A stretch of DNA of 64,000 nucleotides from DAISJI01 sp964559835 (GTDB lineage: Bacteria > Acidobacteriota > Terriglobia > Terriglobales > Acidobacteriaceae): NCBI GenBank assembly GCA_964559835.1, contig CAZLJE010000006.1:1-64000 (forward strand), given 5' to 3'. Every line of letters starts with the position of its first letter. The first letter of the stretch is position 1. This document shows positions 41,749 through 50,791 of the stretch, piece by piece. Made by a program: the position numbers and the translations under genes. The notes below the pieces were generated by a model. It did not search any database. It saw nothing but the letters and a program-made list of their open reading frames with translations, and was not told where the DNA came from.

Positions 41749-42783
41749 ATGGCCGGAACGCGTTTACAGATCAGACGTAGTTTCAGGGCGGTAACACGGC
41801 GTGCGCGCGAGTGGCGCATGATCACCAAGGCGCTCGCCTCGACGCGCCATCCGGTGCTGGCGCACATCATCCCGATGCGCCGCTGCAATCTCGCCTGCGA
41901 GTACTGCAACGAGTTCGACAAGACTTCGAACCCGGTGCCGCTGGAGACGATGTGGCAGCGGGTCGATCATCTTGCCGACCTGGGCACGACCATCATCACC
42001 ATCAGCGGCGGCGAACCGCTGTTACATCCGCAGCTCGACGACATCATCCGCCACATCCGCGAACGGGGAGCGCTCGCGGGCATGATCACCAACGGCTACC
42101 TCCTGACCGCCGAGCGCGTCGAGCGACTGAACCGCGCCGGTCTCGACCACCTCCAGATCTCGATCGACAACGTCAATCCGGACGAAGTGTCGAAGAAGAG
42201 CCTGAAGGTGCTCGATAAGAAGCTGCAGCTGCTGGCCGATTACGCCGAGTTCCACGTGAACATCAATTCCGTGGTCGGCGGCGGCATCAAGAACCCGCAT
42301 GACGCGCTAGTCATCGGACGCCGCGCCCGCTCTCTCGGGTTCACCTCGACGATCGGAATCATCCACAATGGCGACGGGCAGCTGCAGCCGCTCAACACGG
42401 AAGAGCGCGCCGTCTACCACGAGATGAAGAAGCTGGAGAAGGGCAGCTATTCGCGCATCAACGGGTTCCAGGACAATATCGCGATGGCGCGCCCGAACAA
42501 CTGGCGCTGCCGAGCCGGCGCGCGCTACCTGTATATCTGCGAAGACGGGCTGGTGCATTACTGTTCGCAGCAACGCGGGTATCCGGGGAAACCGTTGCTG
42601 CAATACACTCGCGACGACATCCGCCGCGAGTACCTGACCGAGAAGAGCTGCGCACCTCACTGCACGGTGTCGTGCGTCCACCAGGTCTCGTACCTAGATT
42701 ATTTTCGCGCCCCGCAAAACGTGCGACCCGTCCCACCCAGCGATGAAGTCGCCCCGGATCTAGTCCAAATCCAGAGTGATTAA
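41749..42783 (+). CDS. Radical SAM protein with SPASM-like C-terminal cysteines
   Basis: This is about 344 residues. The radical SAM cluster motif is CNLACEYC (Cys46, 50, 53 from this start), followed by TIITISGGEPLLHPQLDDII (SAM-binding GGE) and ITNGYLLTAERVERLNRAGL. The C-terminal region has seven more cysteines (WRCRAGARYLYICEDGLVHY then CSQQ, and CAPHCTVSC), suggesting an auxiliary Fe-S cluster as in SPASM/Twitch enzymes that modify peptides or lipids. No precursor peptide or partner is adjacent. The start is uncertain: 41749 (MAGTRLQIRRS) or 41818 (MITKALASTRH). Confidence 0.85.
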   Translation: MAGTRLQIRRSFRAVTRRAREWRMITKALASTRHPVLAHIIPMRRCNLACEYCNEFDKTSNPVPLETMWQRVDHLADLGTTIITISGGEPLLHPQLDDIIRHIRERGALAGMITNGYLLTAERVERLNRAGLDHLQISIDNVNPDEVSKKSLKVLDKKLQLLADYAEFHVNINSVVGGGIKNPHDALVIGRRARSLGFTSTIGIIHNGDGQLQPLNTEERAVYHEMKKLEKGSYSRINGFQDNIAMARPNNWRCRAGARYLYICEDGLVHYCSQQRGYPGKPLLQYTRDDIRREYLTEKSCAPHCTVSCVHQVSYLDYFRAPQNVRPVPPSDEVAPDLVQIQSD

Positions 42784-42932
42784 GGCGCTTTGGCGCTCGC
42801 TGTGGAAATTTCTGTAACTCTGCTTTAATCATCCGCGGGTAATTTGGTAACGTATTGGCCTGCCAAGCACCGTGCGGGGCAAGACTTCGGATTCATGCGC
42901 CGAATTACCGCGAACGATCATAGGAGAAATTT

Positions 42933-45900
42933 ATGTTGTCGAACTCAGGGAAAATCCTGCTGTGCGTAGCTCTTTCATTTCTGCTGGCGATGAGCGCATT
43001 TGCCCAAACGGGCAACCAGGCATCGCTCGAAGGGACCGTGGCCGACGCATCCGGCGCGGTGGTCCCGAATGCCGCAGTCACGCTGACGAACCGCGATACA
43101 GGGATCACCCTGAACGCGTCCACCGATTCGTCCGGATACTTCCGGTTCCCGGTGATCCCTGTCGGGACCTATGACCTGAATGTTTCGCAGCCGGGGTTCG
43201 CGCCGTACTCGAGCAAGGGCATCGACGTGGCGGTCGGCGCCAAGGTCAACCTGAGGGTTCCTCTCGCTATTGCCGGTAAAGCCGAAGCGGTGAACGTGAC
43301 CGCGGAACAGCCCGTAGTGGAGACGACGCGTACGCAGGTCAGCTCCACGGTGGACGACCGCTCGGTGCGAGACCTCCCCGTAAATGGCCGCAACTTCATG
43401 GACTTCGTGCTGCTGACGCCGGCTGTGGTGAGGGATGTCCGCGGCGGCGACATCAGCTTCGCCGGACAGCGCGGCACGTTAAACTCGCTGACCATCGACG
43501 GCACCGACAACAACAACACGTTCTTCGGCCAGACCCTCGGCCGCACCGGCTCCGGCCGCGCGCCTTACCAGTTCAGCGAAGACGCGGTGCAGGAATTCCA
43601 GGTCAACACGAACGGCTATTCCGCCGAACTCGGGCGAGCCGGCGGCGCGGTGACGAACGTCGTCACCAAGTCGGGCACCAACACGTTCCACGGCACGGCA
43701 TTCGAATTCTTCCGTGATCGCGCATTGAATGCGAACGACCCGATCTACAGCATGAACCGCGCGTTCAATCTCGCAGCGGGGCGTGCCGCGCCGGTGAAGC
43801 CGGGCTATCACTACAACCAGTTCGGCGGCAACCTCGGCGGGCCGATCGTGAAGGACAAGTTGTTCTTCTTCTTCGATTACGACGGCCAGCGCAACACGCT
43901 GGGTGAGGCTCTCGCTTTCTCACTGCCGGCCAGCGTCAATCCGGCTACCTTCGACCAGTACCAAACCAAGGCCTACAACTACCTGCTGGCGCGCGCCAAT
44001 TCCTATCCGGCGACGTTCAACCAGAACGTGTACCTCGCTAAAGTGGATTGGAACGCCACCCCGCGGAACCAGTTCTCATTCCGCTACAATGCGCAGCGGT
44101 TCCAGGGCGGAAATCTCGAGAACTCGGGAAGCGTCAGCTCCGGTTCCACCATCAGCACGCTGGAGCACACCGGAAATTCCAACGTCATCACCGACACCGC
44201 GGCGCTGCAATGGACCAGCACCCTGCGTCACAACATCATCAATGTGGCGCGCGTGAGTTATCAGCGCGACAGCGAGCCCGGTTTCTCCAACAGCAACAAT
44301 CCCGAGGCGATCGTGCAACAGAGCGGCTCGACGCTGCTGAACGTCGGGCGTAACTCTTTCAGCCCGCGTGAAACGACGATCCATCGCCAGCAGTTCACGG
44401 ACACGCTCTCGTGGGTGGCGGGACGGCACACGATCAAGTACGGGGTCGATATCCTGCGCGACAGCATCCTCAACTTCTTCCCGGGCAATTTCTCCGGGTC
44501 GTACACCTTTACCAGCCTGGAAGACTTCGGCCTGAGCCTTTCCGGGCAGCCGATCCCCGGCACCTCGAAATCGTTCCTTCTGGAGGCATTCCCGGGCACC
44601 GGCACGACCGGTCCGCGCACGACGCCCAACATGCTCCAGACGGGGGTGTTCCTCCAGGACGACTGGCATGTCAATCAGCACCTGACGCTGAACCTGGGCC
44701 TGCGGTATGACATCCAGACCTACAAGCAGCCTTCGGTCACAAATCCGGCAGCGCTGAGTGCGGGGATCAACACCGGGCGCATCAACACCGATACCAACAA
44801 CTTCGGTCCGCGCATCGGATTCGCTTACAGCCCAGGGTCGGACAACAAGTCAGCCATCCGCGGCGGGTGGGGATTGTTCTACGGCAATACGCCGTCGATC
44901 CTGATCGGCACGGCGCATTCGAACAACGCGATCAACGTGCAGACACTGACGTTCGGTCCGGCGCTGATACCGAGCTATCCGAACAACATGTGCGGCGCTC
45001 CGGCGGCGGCCGCCGGCTGCGCAGTCCCGGCAGGCGGTTCCGCCAGCCTGCCGACGATCTACGAGTTCACCCGCAATTACCAGGAACCGACCGTGATGCA
45101 GTACAACCTGCAATACGAGCGGCAGATCGGGCAGTCGATGTCGGTTACCGTCGGGTACCTGGGCGTTCACGGCACGCACCTGACGCGGACACGCGACATC
45201 AACCTCAATCCGCCGACGCCGGCATCGATCTCGTTGTCGGGGTCGCCCAGCACCACGTTCAACTACCTGGCTTATCCGACTGCGCGGCCCATCGCCGGCT
45301 TCAGCCGCATCTTCCAGTTCGAAGACACGGCGCATTCCGGATACAACGGCCTGATCGCCACGGTGAACAAGCGCTTCTCGCGTGCATTGCAGTTCGGCGT
45401 GTCCTACACGTGGAGCCACGTGATCGACGACGCCCCCGACGCGACCGCGGTCGTTCCCGGCACCGACGATTCGAAGCTGGTGTATAGCCCGCTGTTCCCG
45501 CAGAAGGACTTCGCCAGCGGGCTGAACGACGTCCGCCAGCGCCTCGTGCTGAACGCGATCCTCGATAGCAATTCGTTCGCCTCGAACATGTCGGGAGCGC
45601 CGAAAGCGATCCTTGGGAACTGGCAACTGTCGGGCATCCTGACGGCGCAAAGCGGCCAGCCCTATTCGGCGTTCATCAACACGGACCTGAACAACGACGG
45701 CAACCGCAGCAACGAACGCGTTCCCGGTTCGGCGCGCAATACGTACCGTCTGCCGAATCTTTTTACCGTCGATCCGCGTATCACGCGGCGGATCGCGTTC
45801 AATGATCGTTACGGCCTGAACCTGATCGCCGAAGCGTTCAACGTGTTCAACCGCCGGAACATCACCTCGGTACGGTCGACGCTGTACAACGTGTCGGGCG

Positions 45901-46001
45901 GAGTGCTGGTACCGCAGACCACCGGCGCGACCGCGTTCGGGCTGCCGACGAACGATCTCGGTCCGCGCATCCTGCAGCTGGCCGCGAAGTTCACGTTTTA
46001 A
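42933..46001 (+). CDS. Large TonB-dependent-receptor-like outer membrane protein (Oar-like)
   Basis: This 1022-residue protein has a signal peptide (KILLCVALSFLLAMSAFAQ), a carboxypeptidase-regulatory domain (about 28-110, LEGTVADASGAVVPNAAVTL), a plug-like region (DDRSVRDLPVNGRNFMDFVL, TLNSLTIDGTDNNNTFFGQ, AELGRAGGAVTNVVTKSGTN) and a long barrel ending LQLAAKFTF. The ribosome-binding site is AGGAG, six bases upstream, and a strong terminator follows, so it is a single-gene unit. It is likely to bind or import large oligosaccharides or peptides; no TonB/ExbBD or SusD-like gene is nearby. It is only distantly similar to the 28625-32302 receptor. Confidence 0.9.
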   Translation: MLSNSGKILLCVALSFLLAMSAFAQTGNQASLEGTVADASGAVVPNAAVTLTNRDTGITLNASTDSSGYFRFPVIPVGTYDLNVSQPGFAPYSSKGIDVAVGAKVNLRVPLAIAGKAEAVNVTAEQPVVETTRTQVSSTVDDRSVRDLPVNGRNFMDFVLLTPAVVRDVRGGDISFAGQRGTLNSLTIDGTDNNNTFFGQTLGRTGSGRAPYQFSEDAVQEFQVNTNGYSAELGRAGGAVTNVVTKSGTNTFHGTAFEFFRDRALNANDPIYSMNRAFNLAAGRAAPVKPGYHYNQFGGNLGGPIVKDKLFFFFDYDGQRNTLGEALAFSLPASVNPATFDQYQTKAYNYLLARANSYPATFNQNVYLAKVDWNATPRNQFSFRYNAQRFQGGNLENSGSVSSGSTISTLEHTGNSNVITDTAALQWTSTLRHNIINVARVSYQRDSEPGFSNSNNPEAIVQQSGSTLLNVGRNSFSPRETTIHRQQFTDTLSWVAGRHTIKYGVDILRDSILNFFPGNFSGSYTFTSLEDFGLSLSGQPIPGTSKSFLLEAFPGTGTTGPRTTPNMLQTGVFLQDDWHVNQHLTLNLGLRYDIQTYKQPSVTNPAALSAGINTGRINTDTNNFGPRIGFAYSPGSDNKSAIRGGWGLFYGNTPSILIGTAHSNNAINVQTLTFGPALIPSYPNNMCGAPAAAAGCAVPAGGSASLPTIYEFTRNYQEPTVMQYNLQYERQIGQSMSVTVGYLGVHGTHLTRTRDINLNPPTPASISLSGSPSTTFNYLAYPTARPIAGFSRIFQFEDTAHSGYNGLIATVNKRFSRALQFGVSYTWSHVIDDAPDATAVVPGTDDSKLVYSPLFPQKDFASGLNDVRQRLVLNAILDSNSFASNMSGAPKAILGNWQLSGILTAQSGQPYSAFINTDLNNDGNRSNERVPGSARNTYRLPNLFTVDPRITRRIAFNDRYGLNLIAEAFNVFNRRNITSVRSTLYNVSGGVLVPQTTGATAFGLPTNDLGPRILQLAAKFTF

Positions 46002-46017
46002 CCAACTGGAAGCGACA

Positions 46018-46050
46018 AGCCGCGGAGCGATCCGCGGCTTTTTCTTTTTA
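46018..46050 (+). terminator. Rho-independent terminator after the receptor gene
   Basis: AGCCGCGGA, GCGA tetraloop, TCCGCGGCT, then TTTTCTTTTT, 17 bases past the stop. Confidence 0.93.
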
Positions 46051-46070
46051 CAGATCGTCCCGCACGGCAC

Positions 46071-46496
46071 TTATGCCGCTTCGTGGGGGGCGACTCGCGG
46101 TTTGTCGATGAGTTCCTGTGGGGCTCGCAGCGCTTCGACCTGACGTCGCAACAATTTGTTTTCGGTGCGTAGAGACTCGACTTGCACGCGCAACGACTCG
46201 ATGTTCCGTTGGAGCATCACGAGGTCCACTTCCCTGCTTGGCCGGACCGATCGAAGATACCTGCCATCGCCGCAGGTCGCGAGCCAGGAGTCAATCTCGT
46301 GTGTCGTGCTCACGACCGCGCTGCGGAGCCGCGAATTCGGCCGTCGCACCGGGAGTCCCAGATGCTCCCATCGCTGCACGGTACGCACGCCGCGACCGAG
46401 GTAGGCGGCAATCTCCTTCCAGCCATTCAGGAACGTTCCGTGCGATTCACTGTCGGCGACCGGCCAGGACCCACGTCGAGAGGAGGGTCTATCCAT
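46071..46496 (-). CDS. HTH DNA-binding protein with C-terminal leucine-zipper-like coil
   Basis: This 141-residue protein has a MerR/excisionase-type helix-turn-helix (FLNGWKEIAAYLGRGVRTVQ then RWEHLGLPVRRP, residues about 20-55), a pattern frequent in acidobacterial regulators. The C-terminal third is a coiled coil with leucines at seven-residue spacing (LQRNIESLRVQVESLRTENK). It is probably a dimeric transcription regulator. The start at 46496 (MDRPSSRRGSW) follows an AAAGGAAAAG site. It is convergent with the receptor gene; the target is unknown. Confidence 0.75.
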   Translation of the reverse strand: MDRPSSRRGSWPVADSESHGTFLNGWKEIAAYLGRGVRTVQRWEHLGLPVRRPNSRLRSAVVSTTHEIDSWLATCGDGRYLRSVRPSREVDLVMLQRNIESLRVQVESLRTENKLLRRQVEALRAPQELIDKPRVAPHEAA

Positions 46497-46680
46497 CTTT
46501 TCCTTTCTGCCCGGGAGAACCGCGCCGGGCAGGCGCTTGAAGCGCAACCAATACCGAGCCTAGTCCCCCGTTCTCGATACGGGGAGATTTTCTTATTCGG
46601 TGAATTAGAGCGCACAGCTCGCTTGGAGATTGCGAGCGCCCCTATGTAGCGCGCCAACTTCTGCCAGCTCGTAGCGACTC

Positions 46681-46709
46681 TTGACCTTAGCGTTTCGGGA
46701 CGCTATGAA
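46681..46709 (+). promoter_or_regulatory. Probable promoter of the 46752 gene
   Basis: TTGACC (46681-46686), a 17-base spacer and TATGAA (46704-46709), about 43 bases before the start codon. Confidence 0.5.
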
Positions 46710-46751
46710 TATGGCATCTTAAATCAGTATTACAATAACGGTACGTTAGCG

Positions 46752-47057
46752 ATGCGCTCCAACAAAACACTTTCGCAAAACACGGAAAGCGTGCCCGGGA
46801 AAGGGAGACCCCACTTCGCCACGACCGATCGCAACAATGTCCCCAACGGCAGGAACGGCAAGCACAAAGGAATCGTGACGGCGATCTTTGCCGACCTCGA
46901 CGGGCTGGCTGACGGCAAGGTCCTCAAAATCCCGCTGAATGAACTCCATGACACCAAGGTCAACGTGCGGTCAGCACTGAGCCGCGAGGCGCGTAAGCTG
47001 CGCAAGGACATCTCGACCGCCGCCGATGAGGAGTTCCTTTACGTCTGGAACTCGTAG
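46752..47057 (+). CDS. Conserved-looking small protein of unknown function
   Basis: This 101-residue soluble protein has a basic N-terminal half (PHFATTDRNNVPNGRNGKHK) and a helical C-terminal half (KVNVRSALSREARKLRKDIS, ADEEFLYVWNS). It has no signal peptide or membrane segment. A promoter-like pair of boxes lies upstream. Its stop (TAG) is immediately followed by the reverse-strand stop (CTA) of the next gene, with no base between. Family not recognised. Confidence 0.5.
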   Translation: MRSNKTLSQNTESVPGKGRPHFATTDRNNVPNGRNGKHKGIVTAIFADLDGLADGKVLKIPLNELHDTKVNVRSALSREARKLRKDISTAADEEFLYVWNS

Positions 47058-47528
47058 CTAGCGCCGTTCGTCTCGCGCGGTGGCAATCGCCGCTTCGACC
47101 GCGTCCATCAGGTCGCGGCAGCAGGTCGTCTCCATCTGGCAGAAGACCTCGCACCACCAGCGCGAGTTCACATATTTGGTCAGGAAGGCGGGGGCGACCG
47201 CCTCGTGCGCCGGAAAGCGGCGGTGGAATTCCGCCAGCAGATCGGCGCGACGAGTGATCTCCTGCGCGACGGCGCCGGTGAGCATGTGCTGAAGATGGAG
47301 TCCCAGGCTGGACTCCGGGCCGGCCGTTTCAGCGACCACGTGCTGCACCGAGACGTTCAGGCTGAAGCTCTTGGGCCTGCACTTGGGGCTACTGCACAGA
47401 TGCTGCAACTGCTCCAGCACGCGCGTGAGTGCGTCGATCTTCCAGTCGACGAGATCGTCCGTCCACGAGCGATGCGGTGCGGGAAGCGATGGTGATTCGG
47501 ACCTGCTCGGTGGGATTGCGGCTGGCAT
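47058..47528 (-). CDS. Protein of unknown function with Cys/His residues
   Basis: This 156-residue soluble protein starts MPAAIPPSRSESPSLPAP. A proline-rich head leads to a mostly helical body (WKIDALTRVLEQLQHLCSSP, VAQEITRRADLLAEFHRRFP) with a Cys-rich segment (WWCEVFCQMETTCCRDLM). The four closely spaced cysteines could bind metal or form disulfides. There is no leader. It is convergent and end-to-end with the 46752 gene. The upstream region holds D repeats at 47543-47602. Confidence 0.5.
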   Translation of the reverse strand: MPAAIPPSRSESPSLPAPHRSWTDDLVDWKIDALTRVLEQLQHLCSSPKCRPKSFSLNVSVQHVVAETAGPESSLGLHLQHMLTGAVAQEITRRADLLAEFHRRFPAHEAVAPAFLTKYVNSRWWCEVFCQMETTCCRDLMDAVEAAIATARDERR

Positions 47529-47542
47529 GAGGACCTCCATCT

Positions 47543-47603
47543 ACCGCAGGCGTCTCGCCTGCAACTCAGGATTCAAGGTGGCAGGCGAGACGCCCGCGTT
47601 ACC
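47543..47603. repeat. Inverted pair of D repeats
   Basis: GCAGGCGTCTCGCCTGC (47545-47561) is a reversed and partly palindromic D, and GGCAGGCGAGACGCCCGCGT (47580-47602) is a forward D. This is one of few places with a reversed D. Confidence 0.7.
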
Positions 47604-47988
47604 GTGAAAGTATCGCCACCGCCTGGATCTCGCACAACGCGTTCTTGTTCAACCCGGTGACTGGGACGACTGCGCGGGCCGGCGGCGACTGCACGGCCCC
47701 GAGAACCCTCTCGTACACAGCATTAAACTCCGGCCAATGCGATAAGTCTGTGATGTAGACCGTGACTTGTGCGAGGTCGTCGGGAGCGCCTCCGGAGGCC
47801 TCCAGGATGGCCAGCACGTTCCTCAGCGTCTGCTCGGCGTGCTCGCGGATACCGCCGCTGACGACGTTACCTGCCGTATCCAGCGGCAACTGCCCGGTAA
47901 TGAAGACCAGGTTTCCATTGCGAATGGCCTGCGAATAAAAGCCCCTCGGTGCGGGCGCGGATGAGGTGGAGATCCTTTCGTTCGGCAT
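47599..47988 (-). CDS. RidA/YjgF-family protein
   Basis: This 129-residue trimeric protein deaminates reactive enamine/imine intermediates. Family features are APAPRGFYSQAIRNGNLVFI, ITGQLPLDTAGNVVSGGIRE, AEQTLRNVLAILEASG and the catalytic arginine segment SPPARAVVPVTGLNKNALCE, ending VQAVAIL. The ATG at 47988 (MPNERISTSSAP) is preferred over an upstream in-frame start. Confidence 0.92.
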   Translation of the reverse strand: MPNERISTSSAPAPRGFYSQAIRNGNLVFITGQLPLDTAGNVVSGGIREHAEQTLRNVLAILEASGGAPDDLAQVTVYITDLSHWPEFNAVYERVLGAVQSPPARAVVPVTGLNKNALCEIQAVAILSR

Positions 47989-48101
47989 GGTCGAAAAGGT
48001 AACAGACCGGCAGCCGCACTCGGAAGGGCGTGGCCCATGGTGACCTACCATCAGACCAGCGTTCGTAGCATGCTTTGCCTGTCACAGAAGGGGTGCAGGT
48101 C

Positions 48102-48494
48102 ATGAGTCCGAAGCTGGCGAGGATCCTGTACGGCGAGTCCGACGCGCAGGTGTTAGCGGCGCAGAAGAAGATGTTCGAGATGGCAGGTTACGTAGTTGTG
48201 ACCGCGGTTGGCCGCAAGGAGATCGAGAATGCGGTAAAGCATTCGGATTTCGGCCTCGTCATTTTGGGCCATACGCTGACCAGAGATGATCGCCATCATT
48301 TGCCATACATGGCGAAGAAGCAGAACCCCGCAACCCGCGTGCTGGTGATGCATGCCAGCGGCAAGCACCCGGAGGTGGACATGGCTATCGACTCGCGCAC
48401 CGGCGAGCGCTCGGTCCTGACGGCGGTGGCGGCGTTAATGACTTTCCGGGACATTCCGCGGAGTTCGCAACCGGTACCCGTGTTCGCTGCATAG
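48102..48494 (+). CDS. Receiver-like domain protein (degenerate response regulator)
   Basis: This 130-residue single-domain protein (MSPKLARILYGESDAQVLAA) has the order of a CheY-like receiver: ARILYGESD at strand 1, FGLVILGHTLTRDDRHHLPY at strand 3, and RVLVMHASGKHPEVD at strand 4. The phospho-acceptor aspartate is not in its usual place (VILGHT instead of VxxDxxM) and the strand 1 acidic pair is reduced to ESD. It is therefore probably a phosphorylation-independent pseudo-receiver. No kinase is nearby. Confidence 0.6.
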   Translation: MSPKLARILYGESDAQVLAAQKKMFEMAGYVVVTAVGRKEIENAVKHSDFGLVILGHTLTRDDRHHLPYMAKKQNPATRVLVMHASGKHPEVDMAIDSRTGERSVLTAVAALMTFRDIPRSSQPVPVFAA

Positions 48495-48509
48495 GGCGTT
48501 GGAACGGTT

Positions 48510-48863
48510 ATGAAACAGATCAAAACCATCGTGATACTGGGGGCGCTGGCGTTCGCGATCGTGGCGGGCTGGCGGATCGGCGCGAGCGAAGTGGCCAACT
48601 TCGAATTGCAGGAAGACTTGCACGACCTCGCGTCGCAAAAGAGCAGCTTCCGATTCGGCAATGCGGCCCCGCGGTCGGAAGACGAATTGCGCGAGGCCGT
48701 GATCCGCAAGGCCAGCGAACACGACATCGACCTCACACCCGAGCAGGTGACGGTCCAGACGTCGCCGACCTATCTCGCGGCCGACTACAGCGTGCCCGTT
48801 AACCTACCGCGCGTGTCGTTCACGCTCCATTTCAATCCTTCCAGCGAAAAGAATCTTTTCTAG
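48510..48863 (+). CDS. Membrane-anchored small protein of unknown function
   Basis: This 117-residue protein has one N-terminal membrane helix (TIVILGALAFAIVAGWRIG) and a soluble, mostly polar domain outside (DLHDLASQKSSFRFGNAAPR, ELREAVIRKASEHDIDLTPE, FTLHFNPSSEKNLF) that looks alpha/beta. Such architecture is common in acidobacteria near the N-termini of type IV pilus or DUF4845-like proteins. It starts 15 bases after the pseudo-receiver gene. Confidence 0.55.
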   Translation: MKQIKTIVILGALAFAIVAGWRIGASEVANFELQEDLHDLASQKSSFRFGNAAPRSEDELREAVIRKASEHDIDLTPEQVTVQTSPTYLAADYSVPVNLPRVSFTLHFNPSSEKNLF

Positions 48864-49090
48864 CCAGCGCACAGAATCCACACTCCCGGTACGAAGACTG
48901 CGGCACGCCTGGGTGTCAGGCCACGTGGCACTCCCGCATCTGTACCGCTAGATTTGTTGCAATCTAGAAACAATCGACAAGCTAGAATGTCGTAATTTAA
49001 CGCTTGTATATGCATAGCCAAGGAGTAGAATTCGCGCCGCCTGTGACTATGGAATATTGACGACATGCATAGTTCGCAGTAGAGGTGCGT

Positions 49091-50770
49091 ATGGGTACAG
49101 CTCCGCAGAAGTCTCCGTCCCCCTATAAGTATTCAACTTCAGGCAAGCTCGCCAAAGTGGACGCGGCGATACAACAAAACCTCAACCAGTTCACCAAGCC
49201 CAACGTGCTTTCGGTACGGCCGGGTTTTGAGATGGTGAACGGCCTGATCAGCGACAATCCGGCGATCGTGGTCCTGGTACGCAAGAAGGACGCAGCCATC
49301 GCGGACGCCGACAAATTGCCGGACACAGTAGCCGGGATCCCCGTCGACGTGCGGGAGGCGGACACACTCCAGAAGATGCGCGCCGACGAGCCGCAACGGT
49401 ATTCGCAGTTCATCGCCACCACTTCTCCGCAGTACGCACTGCCAACCTTTCCCATGCAGCGCGAGCCCGGCACCGGAGCGGCGCAGGCGCCGCAGTTCAG
49501 CGCGACTTTGGCCGCGAGTAAGCCGGTGAAGCCTGAGGTTTCGTATACGCCCGCACCCGGCGCTAAGTTGGATGAGGTCAACGAACCGATGTGGATCTTG
49601 TGTCACGCCAGTCCCGATGCAGGATGGCCGACACTGAAACAGTTCCTGGCCGGCGTGCGCACAAACCTGACCGCTGGAATGTATGACTTCACGTCAGCGC
49701 ATATCCTCGAAGCGCTGGACGCGGACCTGAAAAGCACGAAGGCCGATTTCCACCTGACATTGGACCACCCGACCAAGAATCCAACGGCCGACCAGACCGA
49801 CGACGAGACTGTTGGCACCCTGAAACGCGACCTCAAGGCGCATTTCAAGACCGCCTGGGCTCTGGTGCGGTCCAGTCCAAAGGCCCCGAAGTGGATATAT
49901 CCCACCGCTTATCACATCAAAGTCGCCGTGCGCGACGAAAGCAGTTTCTGGCTCTCAAGCGGAAACTGGAACAACTCGAACCAGCCGGACATCGACCCGA
50001 TCTCCGACCCGGAAGGCGCGCGGGATGTCGCGAAGAATAGTGACCGCGACTGGCACACGATCGTCAATCACGCCGGGCTTGCGAAGACGTACCAGGCATT
50101 CCTGGAACATGACATGAAGGAGGCTGAAAGCATAGAGTCTTCCGCATCCGCCATGGCTGTAACCACGGCGTTCCAGGCAGAGCTGCTTCCCGACGAACTG
50201 GCGACGGTGAGCGCAGAACTGGCGTTCGCGGCCAAAGCTCCATCGCGCTACTTCCCGCCGCTGCGCGTGCCTGCTTCCGGAACGGCCAAGATCCGCATTC
50301 AGCCGATCCTGACGCCGGACAACTATTGCCAGTTGGTGGTTCCGCTGATCCAGAGTGCGACCAAATCGTTCTACATGCAGACGCAGTACATCCATCCTTC
50401 GGACAATCCCGACGATGCCCCTCTTGCCGACCTTATCAATGCTGTGATCGAGCGCCAGCAGAACGGCATAGATGTGAAGATCATCCTCAGCCAGTGGCAG
50501 GCGCAAGGCAAGGGAGATTGGCTGGAGAAGCTCAAAGAAACAGGACTTGACCTGTCGAGCGTGCGGATCCAGACCGGAGTGCATAACAAAGGGATTGTCG
50601 TGGATTCGGTGACGGTGATGTTGGGAAGCCAGAACTGGTCCGGCGATGGTGTCATTCGCAATCGCGATGCCTCGCTGATCATCTACGAACCGCAGGCGGC
50701 CAAGTACTTCGAACAGATATTCCTGCACGATTGGCAGAACATGGCTCGGCCATGCTCGGTCCCGAAATAG
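49091..50770 (+). CDS. Phospholipase-D-superfamily protein with two HKD motifs
   Basis: This 559-residue protein starts MGTAPQKSPSPYKYST and has no signal peptide. Residues about 35-95 form a small alpha/beta domain (KPNVLSVRPGFEMVNGLISD, IPVDVREADT) of a kind also seen in front of trypsin-like proteases. The PLD catalytic motifs are complete: HIKVAVRD (His275, Lys277, Asp282) with SSGNWNNSN, and HNKGIVVD (His498, Lys500, Asp505) with LGSQNWSGDG. They would work as one phosphodiesterase site, acting on phospholipid or nucleic acid. It is followed after 21 bases by a papain-like protease gene on the same strand. Activity and target are unknown. Confidence 0.85.
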   Translation: MGTAPQKSPSPYKYSTSGKLAKVDAAIQQNLNQFTKPNVLSVRPGFEMVNGLISDNPAIVVLVRKKDAAIADADKLPDTVAGIPVDVREADTLQKMRADEPQRYSQFIATTSPQYALPTFPMQREPGTGAAQAPQFSATLAASKPVKPEVSYTPAPGAKLDEVNEPMWILCHASPDAGWPTLKQFLAGVRTNLTAGMYDFTSAHILEALDADLKSTKADFHLTLDHPTKNPTADQTDDETVGTLKRDLKAHFKTAWALVRSSPKAPKWIYPTAYHIKVAVRDESSFWLSSGNWNNSNQPDIDPISDPEGARDVAKNSDRDWHTIVNHAGLAKTYQAFLEHDMKEAESIESSASAMAVTTAFQAELLPDELATVSAELAFAAKAPSRYFPPLRVPASGTAKIRIQPILTPDNYCQLVVPLIQSATKSFYMQTQYIHPSDNPDDAPLADLINAVIERQQNGIDVKIILSQWQAQGKGDWLEKLKETGLDLSSVRIQTGVHNKGIVVDSVTVMLGSQNWSGDGVIRNRDASLIIYEPQAAKYFEQIFLHDWQNMARPCSVPK

Positions 50771-50791
50771 CGAAAATTCAAGGAGGTCGTT

